From: Beijerinckiaceae bacterium
GTDB taxonomy: Bacteria; Pseudomonadota; Alphaproteobacteria; Rhizobiales; Beijerinckiaceae
Length of the DNA: 64,000 bases
Direction: 5' to 3'
Assembly: GCA_030684835.1 (NCBI GenBank)
Contig: JAUXWZ010000132.1
Span: 1-64,000 of the forward strand
The translations under genes were made by a program, and so were the position numbers. This document shows, in pieces, positions 54,043-62,961 of the stretch. The notes beneath the pieces were generated by a model. The model ran no database searches, was not told where the DNA came from, and was given only the letters and a program-made list of their open reading frames with translations. Within the stretch, counting starts at the first letter, position 1. Each line of letters opens with the position of its first letter.

Positions 54043-55086
54043 CTAAATCGTCTCCAGCTTCGGCATAATCTCACTGCGGAACAAGTCCAGCGATCGCAGT
54101 GCATCCGGCAAACTCATCGTGCCGAAAAACAGATACGCGACGAGATAATTGATCCCAAGCGCGCCGACCTGCCGTTCGATTTCAGCCAGCACCGTTTTGG
54201 GGCTGCCGCAAATCATCGTTCCCTCGCGCACAGCGTCATCAAAGCTCGCGGCGGCGGGGATGTTGAGCCTTTTCGCCAGATCACTCGACGCATTGCGCCG
54301 CTGCAGGAATGTGAGGTTGGCGTGATGATACGCTGCGGCGGGTTCTGCGATGCGCCGCGCCTCTTCATCCGTGTCAGCCACAACGATCTGACGCCCGACG
54401 CCAATCGCCGCGCCGCCGGCAAACTCCGCCTTGGGATGGACCGGCGCGCCACGCTTGCCCAGCGCCGACAGATACACGTCGATATTCGTCTTCGCCCGCG
54501 TCATCGGGCCATTGGTGACGAAATGCAGGCCCTGCTCGCCTGCCCATTGCGAACCCGTTTCGTTGGATGAGGCGTACCACATGGCGGGCGTCGGCTGCTG
54601 CAAGGGCCGCAGCGGCATCGGCACATCCTTGAACTGGTAAAGCTCGCTTTCAAACGTGAACGGATCGCTCGTCAATGCCGCTGTGAGGCAGGCGTAAGCC
54701 TCCTTGAAGATGTCTCGCGAGTCCTCGTGCTTGATCTTGTGATAGCCCAGTTCGAATGGCGAAACGCCGCGCCCGACGCCCACTTCAAGCCTGCCCTTGC
54801 TCAGATGGTCCAGCATGCAGATTTCTTCGGTCAACCGCAGCGGCGAATAAAGCGGCAGCAGATAGACCATGGGCCCCAGTCGCATCCGCTTTGTCGCCCG
54901 CGCGACCGCGCCCAGATACACGCCCGGCACGGGCACCATGTTGAGCGGCGAGGCGTGATGTTCGGCAACATGCAGGCACCACACGCCCGCCTCGTCTGCC
55001 GCTTGAGCAAATTCGAGCCTCTCATCCAGCGTTGTCGCGTAGGCGCGGTCCGAAAGCTCGACGTGATCGAAGAGACCGACCTTCAT
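54043..55086 (-). CDS. Luciferase-like (LLM class) flavin-dependent monooxygenase
   Basis: 347 residues from ATG 55086 (GCAGAGGAAAC). It is a bacterial luciferase-type TIM-barrel: MKVGLFDHVELSDRAYATTL, then VWCLHVAEHHASPLNMVPVP, MRLGPMVYLLPLYSPLRLTE and GRLEVGVGRGVSPFELGYHK, which mark the FMN site. The C-terminal CGSPKTVLAEIERQVGALGI is standard for the family. It uses reduced FMN and O2 from a separate reductase. Substrate unknown. It is divergent from the PhtD-like gene with a 114-base shared upstream region. Confidence 0.87.
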   Translation of the reverse strand: MKVGLFDHVELSDRAYATTLDERLEFAQAADEAGVWCLHVAEHHASPLNMVPVPGVYLGAVARATKRMRLGPMVYLLPLYSPLRLTEEICMLDHLSKGRLEVGVGRGVSPFELGYHKIKHEDSRDIFKEAYACLTAALTSDPFTFESELYQFKDVPMPLRPLQQPTPAMWYASSNETGSQWAGEQGLHFVTNGPMTRAKTNIDVYLSALGKRGAPVHPKAEFAGGAAIGVGRQIVVADTDEEARRIAEPAAAYHHANLTFLQRRNASSDLAKRLNIPAAASFDDAVREGTMICGSPKTVLAEIERQVGALGINYLVAYLFFGTMSLPDALRSLDLFRSEIMPKLETI

Positions 55087-55200
55087 GTTTCCTCTGCCCC
55101 GTAGCTTCGTTTGCAGTTTTCGTGCGAACCTTATACCCAGCATCGAAACAGGCAAAGCGCGCCATTGGCCGCGCAGCCGGCAAGAAATTGGGAGGATGAG

Positions 55201-56193
55201 ATGAAACTGCCGCTGAGCATCGCCTTTGCCGAAAATCCGCGCACACGCCCCATGCTCGACGGCCGCGTCAGCGCCGAGGGAATGGACCTCACGCCCAGCG
55301 TGGTGGGGCCCTCGGAACTGTTCTGGCGGCAATTGCGCTACGCGGATTTCGATGTTGCGGAGATGTCGTTCTCGTCCCTCATTATCGCCATGTCGAAGGG
55401 CGACGACCGTTTCCTTGCGCTGCCTATTTTCACCACGCGGCGCTTCTTCCACGCGCATATTCTAGTGCGCAAGGATTCAGGCATCGAGAAGCCCGAAGAC
55501 CTGAAGGGCAAGCGCGTCGGCGTTACCGAATATCAACAGACCGGCGCCTTGTGGACACGCGGCGCGCTTGAGCATGAATGGGGCGTTCGCTCGCAGGACA
55601 TGGAATTTTTCATGGAGCGCACGCCCGAACTCAGCCACGGCGGCGCCACAGGATTCAAGCCGCCCGAGGGCGTCACGGTGCATCAGATCCCATCGGAGAA
55701 AAGCGTCGCCTCGATGATGCTGTCGGGCGAATTGCAGGCCTGCATTCATTATCGCGGTCACGGCTCCATCGTGAACCGCTCGAACGTCAATCTGCTCGCC
55801 CATCCAGACATTCGCACGCTCTTCCCCGACGTGCGCGAGGAAGGAATCCGCTATCTTAAGAAGACGGGGATATTCCCGATCAACCACGGCATGGTGATCC
55901 GCCGCAAGATCGTCGAAAGCGATCCGTGGGTCGTCATCAATCTCGTGAAGGCGTTTGACCGCGCCAACGCCATTGCCGACGCCGAGCGCCTGGAGCATCT
56001 TGAGTATTATTTCGACACGGGCGCCCTGCCCGCGGAAGCGCGCGAGGCGTTGCGCAAGCCGGTGGTGAAGCACGGCGTCGTCGCCAACCGCAAGACGCTG
56101 GAGACGGCGGCGCAGATGTCGGTAGAGCAAGGACTGACGGCGCGTCTCATGAAGCTCGAAGAGATTTTCGCGCAAGAAGCCATGGAGCTGTGA
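55201..56193 (+). CDS. 4,5-dihydroxyphthalate decarboxylase-like protein (PhtD/NMT1-like fold)
   Basis: 330 residues from ATG 55201 (GGGAGGATGAG). It starts MKLPLSIAFAENPRTRPMLD, followed by FWRQLRYADFDVAEMSFSSL and LPIFTTRRFFHAHILVRKDS. This closely follows the pattern of 4,5-dihydroxyphthalate decarboxylase, which has the fold of periplasmic binding proteins but is cytoplasmic; there is no signal peptide here. Family members are often mislabelled as ABC receptors. A decarboxylase role fits the neighbouring UbiD and LLM genes, but the catalytic residues are not established by inspection, so a binding role is possible. Confidence 0.78.
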   Translation: MKLPLSIAFAENPRTRPMLDGRVSAEGMDLTPSVVGPSELFWRQLRYADFDVAEMSFSSLIIAMSKGDDRFLALPIFTTRRFFHAHILVRKDSGIEKPEDLKGKRVGVTEYQQTGALWTRGALEHEWGVRSQDMEFFMERTPELSHGGATGFKPPEGVTVHQIPSEKSVASMMLSGELQACIHYRGHGSIVNRSNVNLLAHPDIRTLFPDVREEGIRYLKKTGIFPINHGMVIRRKIVESDPWVVINLVKAFDRANAIADAERLEHLEYYFDTGALPAEAREALRKPVVKHGVVANRKTLETAAQMSVEQGLTARLMKLEEIFAQEAMEL

Positions 56194-56307
56194 GGCGCGT
56201 TTTGCGCAACACAGGGCGTCGCGGCGATGCCGTATTGCTCCTCAGCCACAGACACGTCTAAGTTGGCGCGCCAAGCGGCGGAACCGGCTGGTCGTGGGAG
56301 TGCAACA

Positions 56308-56442
56308 ATGTGCGGACTTGTCATCGCAGCGGCAGTATTGGTGGCGGCTTGCGCAATGACGCCTCAACCTCCTGCCCGTCATATTTGCACCCATATCCCG
56401 GGCGGCCTGGCCGAATGTAACCTCGTGCAGGACGCACGATGA
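56308..56442 (+). CDS. Small lipoprotein-like peptide, 44 residues
   Basis: ATG 56308 follows GTGGGAG. The N-terminus MCGLVIAAAVLVAACAMTPQ contains a lipobox-like LVAAC, so the mature form may be lipid-anchored at Cys16. The short remainder has two more Cys (ICTHIPGGLAECNLV). The last bases overlap the next start (ATGA). Unknown family. Confidence 0.45.
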   Translation: MCGLVIAAAVLVAACAMTPQPPARHICTHIPGGLAECNLVQDAR

Positions 56443-56699
56443 GCGCGCAAGGCGCCGGGCGGGTAATCGGAATTATCCTGCGCGCGTTTGGCATGGGCCT
56501 CGGCGCCCTGATCGTGATTCCGCTGACCCTTGCTTACGGCCTGCTGGCCTTGTCGCATCTGGCGGGAGGCTGCGGAGCGGGAAGTTCGGGGGGCTGCGAA
56601 ATGGGCGCGGCCGCTGTCGGCCTTTACGCGATGCCGTTCGCGTTTGTAATCGGCGCCGCCTTCAGCGTCATTCGCGATGTGCGAAAGCCCCGTCCCTAA
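56439..56699 (+). CDS. Two-helix membrane protein with Cys-pair loop (A)
   Basis: 86 residues with two hydrophobic segments (GMGLGALIVIPLTLAYGLLA and VGLYAMPFAFVIGAAFSVI) separated by a loop GGCGAGSSGGCEMG with two cysteines. The C-terminus is basic (RDVRKPRP). It overlaps the lipoprotein-like gene by four bases and the convergent gene at its end by four bases. No family recognised. Confidence 0.5.
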   Translation: MSAQGAGRVIGIILRAFGMGLGALIVIPLTLAYGLLALSHLAGGCGAGSSGGCEMGAAAVGLYAMPFAFVIGAAFSVIRDVRKPRP

Positions 56700-56971
56700 C
56701 GGCGTTTGAAGCTTCCGCGCAGGCCCAGCGCGACAAGCAATGCGCCAACCGCGAGAGCCGGCAGGAAGATCGAGAGCGAATCGCGCGACATATCCAGTCG
56801 CACACGGCGGCATCCCGACGTGTTCATTTCGCATCCAAAGCCGCTGAGAAGATACCAGCCCAGCAGTGTGGCGAGGCTTACAAAGACGCCAAATACTACA
56901 ATCATGCGCGCAAGTATGATCCTTCCGCGACGCTTCGGCGGAAGCGTAGGATCGTTTGGCGCGTCGCTCAC
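56696..56971 (-). CDS. Two-helix membrane protein with Cys-pair loop (B)
   Basis: 91 residues from a GTG at 56971 that overlaps the stop of yciB (GTGA), so the two are translationally coupled. The order is a polar N-terminus (SDAPNDPTLPPKRRGRI), a helix (MIVVFGVFVSLATLLGWYLL), a loop GFGCEMNTSGCRRV with two cysteines, a second helix and a basic end (GSFKRR). This layout mirrors protein A on the other strand. Function unknown. Confidence 0.55.
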   Translation of the reverse strand: MSDAPNDPTLPPKRRGRIILARMIVVFGVFVSLATLLGWYLLSGFGCEMNTSGCRRVRLDMSRDSLSIFLPALAVGALLVALGLRGSFKRR

Positions 56972-57579
56972 CAATGCTCGGGCTGCTCCGCCTCGTCCTT
57001 CAGTTCGTGTTTCAGGATGAGCGGCACCTGCGCCAGCGCAAAGGCGATGGTCACCGGCATGATGCCGAACGCCTTGAAGCTCACCCAGAAGTCTGTCGTC
57101 TGCGTGCGCCAGACAATTTCGTTCAGCGCGGCAAGCACAAAGAAGAAAACGCCCCACCGCAGCGTCAGCTTGCGCCAGCCTTCTTCGGTAAGCCGCATCA
57201 CGCTGTCGAGCACGATGGGCAACAGCGGCTTGCCGAACGCCAGCGCGCCCAGCAGCACGGCGCCAAAGATCGAATTCACGATGGTCGGCTTCAGCTTGAT
57301 AAAAAGCTCATCCTGAAACACGAACGTCAACGCGCCAAAAAAGACGACCGCGACGCACGTCACCACGGGCATGACGGGCAGATGCTTCGTCATCACCCAC
57401 GACACGGCCAGCGCCAGCACGACGCACGCCATCAGCACTCCGGTCGCCGGAAAAATTCCGAACTTCCAGTTCGTGATGAAGAACGCGACCAGCGGCCCCA
57501 TTTCGAGGATGAGTTTGAGCGTGGGGTTCTGCGCAGCAGATGCGACAGGCGAAGGAGACTTGTGATCAGGTATGGTCAT
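56968..57579 (-). CDS. yciB: Inner-membrane septation protein A (YciB/IspZ family)
   Basis: 203 residues with about five membrane helices. Signatures are LKLILEMGPLVAFFITNWKF, QDELFIKLKPTIVNSIFGAV, FGKPLLPIVLDSVMRLTEEG, WRKLTLRWGVFFFVLAALNE and WVSFKAFGIMPVTIAFALAQ, the YciB/IspZ family. It is linked to cell-envelope and division function. It follows ftsY by 9 bases on the same strand and precedes the coupled small membrane protein, so ftsY-yciB form an operon, as in other rhizobia. Confidence 0.92.
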   Translation of the reverse strand: MTIPDHKSPSPVASAAQNPTLKLILEMGPLVAFFITNWKFGIFPATGVLMACVVLALAVSWVMTKHLPVMPVVTCVAVVFFGALTFVFQDELFIKLKPTIVNSIFGAVLLGALAFGKPLLPIVLDSVMRLTEEGWRKLTLRWGVFFFVLAALNEIVWRTQTTDFWVSFKAFGIMPVTIAFALAQVPLILKHELKDEAEQPEHW

Positions 57580-57588
57580 CGGATGAGA

Positions 57589-58779
57589 CTATTCTTCAAT
57601 GCCGGCTATGGCGCGTGCGAAATCGCGCGCCTCGAATGTTTCGAGGTCGTCTGCGCTTTCACCCACGCCAATGAAATGAACGGGGAGTTTGAACTTTTCG
57701 GCTATGGCGACAAGGATGCCGCCGCGCGCCGTGCCATCGAGCTTCGTCATCACAAGGCCGGTGATGCCCGCCACGCGTCCGAAGATCTCGACTTGCGAAA
57801 GGGCGTTTTGCCCGACGGTTGCGTCAAGCACGAGCAGGCTGGCGTGGGGCGCGTCCGGGTCGATCTTGCGCATGACGCGAATGATCTTTTCCAGCTCATC
57901 CATCAATTCCTTGCGGTTTTGCAATCGGCCCGCCGTATCCATGATGAGCACATCGGCGCCTGCTGTGGCCGCTTCCTTGATTGCGTCGAACGCCAATCCG
58001 GCGGCGTCGGCGCCCTGCTGTCGCGAAATCACCGTCGCGTTAAAACGCGCGCCCCAGATCTGCAATTGCTCGATGGCCGCTGCGCGAAACGTGTCTCCCG
58101 CAGCCAGCATCACCTTCTTGCCCTCTGCGGAGAATTTCGCCGCGAGCTTGCCTATCGTCGTCGTCTTGCCTGAACCGTTCACGCCGACCACGAGGATCAC
58201 GTAGGGCTTTTTGGCGGCGTCGATGGTCAGCGGCCGCGCTACCGGCGCAAGCACTTTTTCGACCTCGCTGGCGAGAATTGCGCGCACCTCGGTGGGATCA
58301 ATCGACTTGTCGTAACGCCCATGACCCACCGCCTGCGCAATGCGCGATGCGGTGACGACGCCAAGGTCCGCGCGGATGAGCACATCCTCAAGGTCTTCAA
58401 GCGTTCCTGCATCAAGCTTTCGCTTGGTGAAAATATCCGAAATGCCAAGCCCGATGGACGATGACGAACGCGAGAGGCCCTGCTTCAGCCTCGACCACCA
58501 GGACGTCTTTTCCGCAGGCTCGGGAGCGGGCTCAGGCGCAGCTGACGCCAGCGCAGGTTCGACATTGGCGCTCGGCGGCTCTGGCGCAGGCTCGGGAACA
58601 GGCTCCGCCACAGCCACAGGTTCGGCCTCCGCCGGCGCTTCATCAAACGTAGACGCCTCGTTGGCGGGGATCGTTTGAGGCGACAGCGGTTCAGGCGTCG
58701 CTGGCTCCGCCGCAGGCGTTTCCGCCTTACGCCCAAACAATCTCCCGAAAAACCCTGTTTTGCCGTCGTTTTCCGACAT
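57589..58779 (-). CDS. ftsY: Signal recognition particle receptor FtsY
   Basis: 396 residues from ATG 58779 (MSENDGKTGFFGRLFGRKAE). The N-terminal third is an acidic, Pro/Ala/Glu-rich A-domain. Then come the N and G domains: ILVVGVNGSGKTTTIGKLAA (Walker A), DVLIMDTAGRLQNRKELMDE, VMTKLDGTARGGILVAIAEK and HFIGVGESADDLETFEARDF. It docks Ffh-ribosome complexes at the membrane. The frame is open upstream to 58923 but without coding character. Divergent from the pseudouridine synthase gene. Confidence 0.95.
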   Translation of the reverse strand: MSENDGKTGFFGRLFGRKAETPAAEPATPEPLSPQTIPANEASTFDEAPAEAEPVAVAEPVPEPAPEPPSANVEPALASAAPEPAPEPAEKTSWWSRLKQGLSRSSSSIGLGISDIFTKRKLDAGTLEDLEDVLIRADLGVVTASRIAQAVGHGRYDKSIDPTEVRAILASEVEKVLAPVARPLTIDAAKKPYVILVVGVNGSGKTTTIGKLAAKFSAEGKKVMLAAGDTFRAAAIEQLQIWGARFNATVISRQQGADAAGLAFDAIKEAATAGADVLIMDTAGRLQNRKELMDELEKIIRVMRKIDPDAPHASLLVLDATVGQNALSQVEIFGRVAGITGLVMTKLDGTARGGILVAIAEKFKLPVHFIGVGESADDLETFEARDFARAIAGIEE

Positions 58780-58846
58780 CAGATTTCCAGCACCTTCCCG
58801 AACGCCGCTTGACGCCCGGCGCGGGCGCATCGATAGCCTGTTCTCC

Positions 58847-59575
58847 ATGACCCCGGAAGAGCTACTTGCCAGCCTACTCCACCGCGACGGGCTGATGCTC
58901 GTCGTTAACAAGCCCGCGGGCATCCCGGTTCACCGGGGGCCGAAGGGCGGCGACAACCTCGAAGCCTATTTTGACGCGCTGCGCTTTGGCCTGCCTCGCA
59001 ATCCCGCGCTCGCGCATCGGCTGGACCGCGACACCTCCGGCTGCCTCGTGCTTGGCCGCCACCGCAAAGCGCTTGAACGCCTCGGACAATGCTTCAAGCA
59101 GGGAAAGGTGGCGAAAACGTATTGGGCCATCGTTGAGGGTGGTCCGGCGGACGATGAAGGCCTGATCGATCTCGCGCTCGGCCGTCTCGACTCGACCCGC
59201 GGCTGGTGGATGAAGGTGGACCCCCTCGGGCAGCCGTCCCAAACCCGCTGGCGCGTGCTGGGCAGAGGAGAGATCGACGGCAAACCCCTCGCCTGGCTGG
59301 CCCTGTCGCCTCTCACCGGCCGCACCCACCAGTTGCGCGTCCACAGCGCCGCCCTGGGCTGGCCCATCGTCGGCGATCCGATTTACGGCTCGGGCCGCGC
59401 GGGGGTCGAACCCGCCCTGCAATTGCATGCGCGCGAAGTCATCGTGCCGATCCAGAAAAACAAGGAGCCGGTCCGCGTGACCGCGCCGCCTCCCGATCAC
59501 ATGCTGCAAAGGCTCAGGGCCTGCGGGTGGACAGGCGACGACCTGCCCGCACCGCAAACAGCTACTGAACCCTGA
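58847..59575 (+). CDS. RluA-family RNA pseudouridine synthase
   Basis: 242 residues from ATG 58847. It lacks an S4 domain at the start and begins directly with the catalytic domain: MLVVNKPAGIPVHRGPKGGD, ALAHRLDRDTSGCLVLGRHR with the catalytic Asp in HRLDRDTSG, then SPLTGRTHQLRVHSAALGWP and IVGDPIYG. It converts uridine to pseudouridine in rRNA or tRNA; the target is unknown (RluA/TruC-like). It is convergent with the Bug receptor gene, overlapping by 14 bases. Its place between ftsY and mtaB looks like an insertion. Confidence 0.88.
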   Translation: MTPEELLASLLHRDGLMLVVNKPAGIPVHRGPKGGDNLEAYFDALRFGLPRNPALAHRLDRDTSGCLVLGRHRKALERLGQCFKQGKVAKTYWAIVEGGPADDEGLIDLALGRLDSTRGWWMKVDPLGQPSQTRWRVLGRGEIDGKPLAWLALSPLTGRTHQLRVHSAALGWPIVGDPIYGSGRAGVEPALQLHAREVIVPIQKNKEPVRVTAPPPDHMLQRLRACGWTGDDLPAPQTATEP

Positions 59576-60536
59576 TATTACCCTTCTTGATGGCGCTTCC
59601 CCAGCGGTCTAATTCCGATTTGGTGAGCGCCGCGAGACCGGCAGGCGTGTCCTGTCCGTTGCTCGGCAGTTCGGACGCTAGATCCTGAATGCGCTTGCGC
59701 ACGCCCTCATCCTTGTAGGCGCCCGCCATCGTGTCGACGAGCTTCTTGACGATAGGCTCCGGCGTCCCCGCAATCGCGTACATCGCGGTTGCAGCCTGAA
59801 CCTCGAAGCCGGGCAACCCCGCCTCTGCGGTTGTCGGCACCTCCGGGAGACCACGAAAACGCGATTGCTGCGCGATGGCGAGCACATTTACCGTACCAGC
59901 CGTCGCCTGCCCCATCATGTTGAGGCCCTGATCGCACATCATGTCGAGCGTGCCTGCAACAAGATCATTCAGCGCAGGGCCCGTGCCGCGATACGGCACA
60001 TGGGTGATCTGCGCGCCGGTTTGCTGACCGAAGAGAACGCAAGCCAGATGCGTCGCCGAGCCCGCGCCGGCCGAGCCGTAGTTAATCTTTGTGGGGTTCG
60101 CCTTGGCGTACTCGATGAGCGACTTCAGGTCTTTCGCCGGGAAATCCTTGCGCACGACAACGTAATGCGCCGCATAGGCGAGCGTGCCGATCGGGATGAA
60201 GTTCTTGATTGGATCGTAGGTGGCGCTTGGATAAAGCACCGGCCCTGACACATGCGGCGCGACGTTATGCACGAACACTGTGTAGCCATCCGGCTTGGAG
60301 CGCGCAGCGCGCAACGCGCCAGTCGTTCCGCCGGCGCCCGCCGCGTTTTCCACGACGAACTGCTGACCAAGCGTGCGCGCGAAATATTCCCCATAAATAC
60401 GTGCAGCGACGTCGGTCGGCCCGCCTGCGGCGAAGGGCACAATCACGGTCACGGCGCGATTCGGGTAATCCTGCGCAAGGGCGCCTGTTGCGGCCAAAGC
60501 GAGCGCGCCACCGGCAATCAAGGTTTTCAAATTCAT
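59562..60536 (-). CDS. Bug-type tripartite tricarboxylate receptor (canonical)
   Basis: 324 residues from ATG 60536 with GGGAGGAATTTG. A signal peptide ends at GALAQ, then YPNRAVTVIVPFAAGGPTDV, VVENAAGAGGTTGALRAARS, KPDGYTVFVHNVAPHVSGP and NYGSAGAGSATHLACVLFGQ: a textbook Bug protein of the TctC family, closer to the Bordetella type than the six divergent ones. It binds a carboxylate in the periplasm. There is no TctAB nearby. It lies between the convergent pseudouridine synthase and mtaB (same strand, 98 bases downstream of the mtaB start side). Confidence 0.88.
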   Translation of the reverse strand: MNLKTLIAGGALALAATGALAQDYPNRAVTVIVPFAAGGPTDVAARIYGEYFARTLGQQFVVENAAGAGGTTGALRAARSKPDGYTVFVHNVAPHVSGPVLYPSATYDPIKNFIPIGTLAYAAHYVVVRKDFPAKDLKSLIEYAKANPTKINYGSAGAGSATHLACVLFGQQTGAQITHVPYRGTGPALNDLVAGTLDMMCDQGLNMMGQATAGTVNVLAIAQQSRFRGLPEVPTTAEAGLPGFEVQAATAMYAIAGTPEPIVKKLVDTMAGAYKDEGVRKRIQDLASELPSNGQDTPAGLAALTKSELDRWGSAIKKGNIRVQ

Positions 60537-60634
60537 CAAATTCCTCCCAACCTGCGAGGCTGCTACCCCGGTGTCGTCAATATAGCGCGGAGTCGATGCA
60601 GAGCAGCGGCGCTGGCTACCAAAGTCTTAGCTGG

Positions 60635-61900
60635 TTAAAACAACCGCTCGCCGTCGTGGCCGCAAATGGTGATGCGGATCATCCGGCCCGGCTCCGCGCC
60701 CACGATTTTTGCGGGCGTGAAATCCTCGGCGCGGCCAATGCCGCCGCGCTCGGCCAGAAGCGTGAGCGTGCGCCCGATCTGCGCGTCCAGATGCTTGCGC
60801 AGGCGCTGCCCGCTCTTCTCACGCAACGCAGCAGCGCGGGCTTTCACGACGTGTCGGGCAAGCTGGGGCATGCGCGCGGCGGGCGTGCCGGTGCGCGGCG
60901 AGAACGGGAACACATGCAGATGCGTGAGCCCGCAATCATCAGCCAGCGCCAGCGTGCGCGCGAACATGTCTTCGGTCTCCGTCGGAAAACCGGCGATGAG
61001 ATCCGCGCCGAACACGATATCAGGCCGGGCCGCGCGCAACCGCGCGCAGATCGCGATGGCCTCGTCTCGCGAATGACGGCGTTTCATGCGCTTGAGAATC
61101 ATGTCGTCGCCAGATTGCAAAGACAGATGCAGATGCGGCATCAGCCGCGGCTCGTTCGAGAAGGCCTCGATGAGAGCTTCATCTGCCTCAATACAATCAA
61201 TGGACGACAGGCGCAGCCGTTCGAGCTCTGGAACGAGTTTGAGAATCTGCTTCACGAGACGTCCCAGCGAGGGCTGGCCCGGCAGATCGTGGCCCCATGA
61301 GGTCAAATCGACGCCGGTCAGCACCGCTTCCCGATAGCCGTTTGCGACCAGCTTGCGAATTTGCGCGACGACGTCGCCCGCAGGCGCGGAGCGCGATGGC
61401 CCGCGACCGAACGGGATGATGCAGAACGTGCAGCGATGATCGCAGCCGTTCTGCACTTCCACAAATGCGCGCGTGTGACCTTCAATCGAATCGACAGCTC
61501 CGGCGACAAAATGATGCGCCGTCTCCGGCAAGGCGAAAATATCGTTCACAATGGCCGCGCCATCGCGCGCAAATACATCCCACGCCGCAGGCTTCGCCTT
61601 GTCAGCATTGCCCATGACAGCGGCGACTTCCGGCATGGCGGCGAACGAATGTGGATCGATCTGCGCCGCGCATCCTGTCACGACAATTCGAGCCTCGGGA
61701 TGTTCGCGCCCCGCGCGGCGGATCGCCTGGCGCGCCTGACGCACCGCTTCCTGAGTCACGGCGCACGTATTGAATACGATGGTTTGCCCGGGCTGCGCCT
61801 CTTCGGCGGCGCGGCGAACGGCTTCCGATTCCACCGCGTTGAGGCGGCAGCCAAATGTGACGACTTCGACGGCCCGCGCTGGCTTGCCGGACGTCGTCAC
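60635..61900 (-). CDS. mtaB: tRNA (t6A37-C2)-methylthiotransferase MtaB
   Basis: 421 residues from a GTG overlapping the dapF stop (GTGA). It is a radical-SAM methylthiotransferase: the N-terminal UPF0004 domain has [20 protein letters not shown], the radical-SAM cluster is [20 protein letters not shown] (C-x3-C-x2-C), then a TRAM domain near the end ([20 protein letters not shown]). It makes ms2t6A in tRNA. The dapF-mtaB order is standard in the alphaproteobacteria. Confidence 0.93.
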   Translation of the reverse strand: MTTSGKPARAVEVVTFGCRLNAVESEAVRRAAEEAQPGQTIVFNTCAVTQEAVRQARQAIRRAGREHPEARIVVTGCAAQIDPHSFAAMPEVAAVMGNADKAKPAAWDVFARDGAAIVNDIFALPETAHHFVAGAVDSIEGHTRAFVEVQNGCDHRCTFCIIPFGRGPSRSAPAGDVVAQIRKLVANGYREAVLTGVDLTSWGHDLPGQPSLGRLVKQILKLVPELERLRLSSIDCIEADEALIEAFSNEPRLMPHLHLSLQSGDDMILKRMKRRHSRDEAIAICARLRAARPDIVFGADLIAGFPTETEDMFARTLALADDCGLTHLHVFPFSPRTGTPAARMPQLARHVVKARAAALREKSGQRLRKHLDAQIGRTLTLLAERGGIGRAEDFTPAKIVGAEPGRMIRITICGHDGERLF

Positions 61901-62769
61901 GCCGACACATCCTCAAACAGCGAAGCGGCGAACCGGCCTTCAAATTCCAGAGCGACATCGCCTGTCATCAGCACGTGCGAGTCGCTTTCGCGCCATTCGA
62001 TGAACAGCGTCCCGCCGGGCAGGTCGATGTCGGCTGCCCGGCCCGTGCGGCCGGTGCGCACGGCGGCGACAAGGGTCGCGCAGGCGGCGGAGCCACACGC
62101 CTGGGTCACGCCAGCCCCACGCTCCCACACTCGCAGCAAGATGCGAACCCGTGCGTCAGAAGCCTCTGCCACCTGCGCCACGGAGATGTTTGCCCGCTCG
62201 GGAAACATCGCATTGTGCTCAAGCGCCGGGCCGATACGTGGAAGATCGACAGCCATAGCGTCGCTCACGAAGAAGACCGCGTGCGGATTTCCCATGTTCA
62301 CCGCGCAGAACGGCCCGAGCGCGCCCGCCTCCGGCAATTCCACTGAACTGGTGTCGTCAACTTCGCCTGCCAACGGAATTTCGCGCCAACCTAGACCCGG
62401 GGCTCCCATGTCCACGGTAAACCTCTGCGGGCCAACGCGCTGGCAGTCCAGCAGCCCCGCTTGCGTCTCCAGCGCAACGCGCTCGTCACCGCCCGCATGC
62501 GTCAAAGCCCACGCAACGCAGCGCGTGCCATTGCCACACGCGCCCGAGAGCGAGCCATCGTTGTTGAAAATGGTCATGAATGCGGCGGTTCCCGCCGTGC
62601 GCGGATCTGACAGAACCATCAATTGGTCGTAGGCGAGACCCTCGCCACGGGCGATTGCGCGCGCTTCAGCTGGCGTTACAGAGGCATTCGCGCCCCGCAG
62701 ATCAAGGACGATGATCTCGTTGCCGATGCCGTTCATTTTGAGAAAAGCTCGCCCCGCCAATCCGCTCAT
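61897..62769 (-). CDS. dapF: Diaminopimelate epimerase
   Basis: 290 residues. The active-site cysteines are visible in [17 protein letters not shown] and [17 protein letters not shown], and the start has [18 protein letters not shown]. It converts LL- to meso-diaminopimelate for lysine and peptidoglycan synthesis. It is co-translated with mtaB. Length and motifs are normal. Confidence 0.95.
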   Translation of the reverse strand: MSGLAGRAFLKMNGIGNEIIVLDLRGANASVTPAEARAIARGEGLAYDQLMVLSDPRTAGTAAFMTIFNNDGSLSGACGNGTRCVAWALTHAGGDERVALETQAGLLDCQRVGPQRFTVDMGAPGLGWREIPLAGEVDDTSSVELPEAGALGPFCAVNMGNPHAVFFVSDAMAVDLPRIGPALEHNAMFPERANISVAQVAEASDARVRILLRVWERGAGVTQACGSAACATLVAAVRTGRTGRAADIDLPGGTLFIEWRESDSHVLMTGDVALEFEGRFAASLFEDVSA

Positions 62770-62961
62770 AGCCCAAACCTTTTGACCGCCGCATTGTTAT
62801 ATATGCGAGAATAGCGTTTCGCGCCAAAAGCCGGGGCCATGTGGCCAGCCTATCATCTTTCCGTGATCAGATTGGACGCCTTCACGACGGCGCTTTTTTG
62901 GTGGAATGGAAATTGAATGGTTGCGCGCAGCGATTCGCGGATTGCGCGGCAGGAGATAAAG

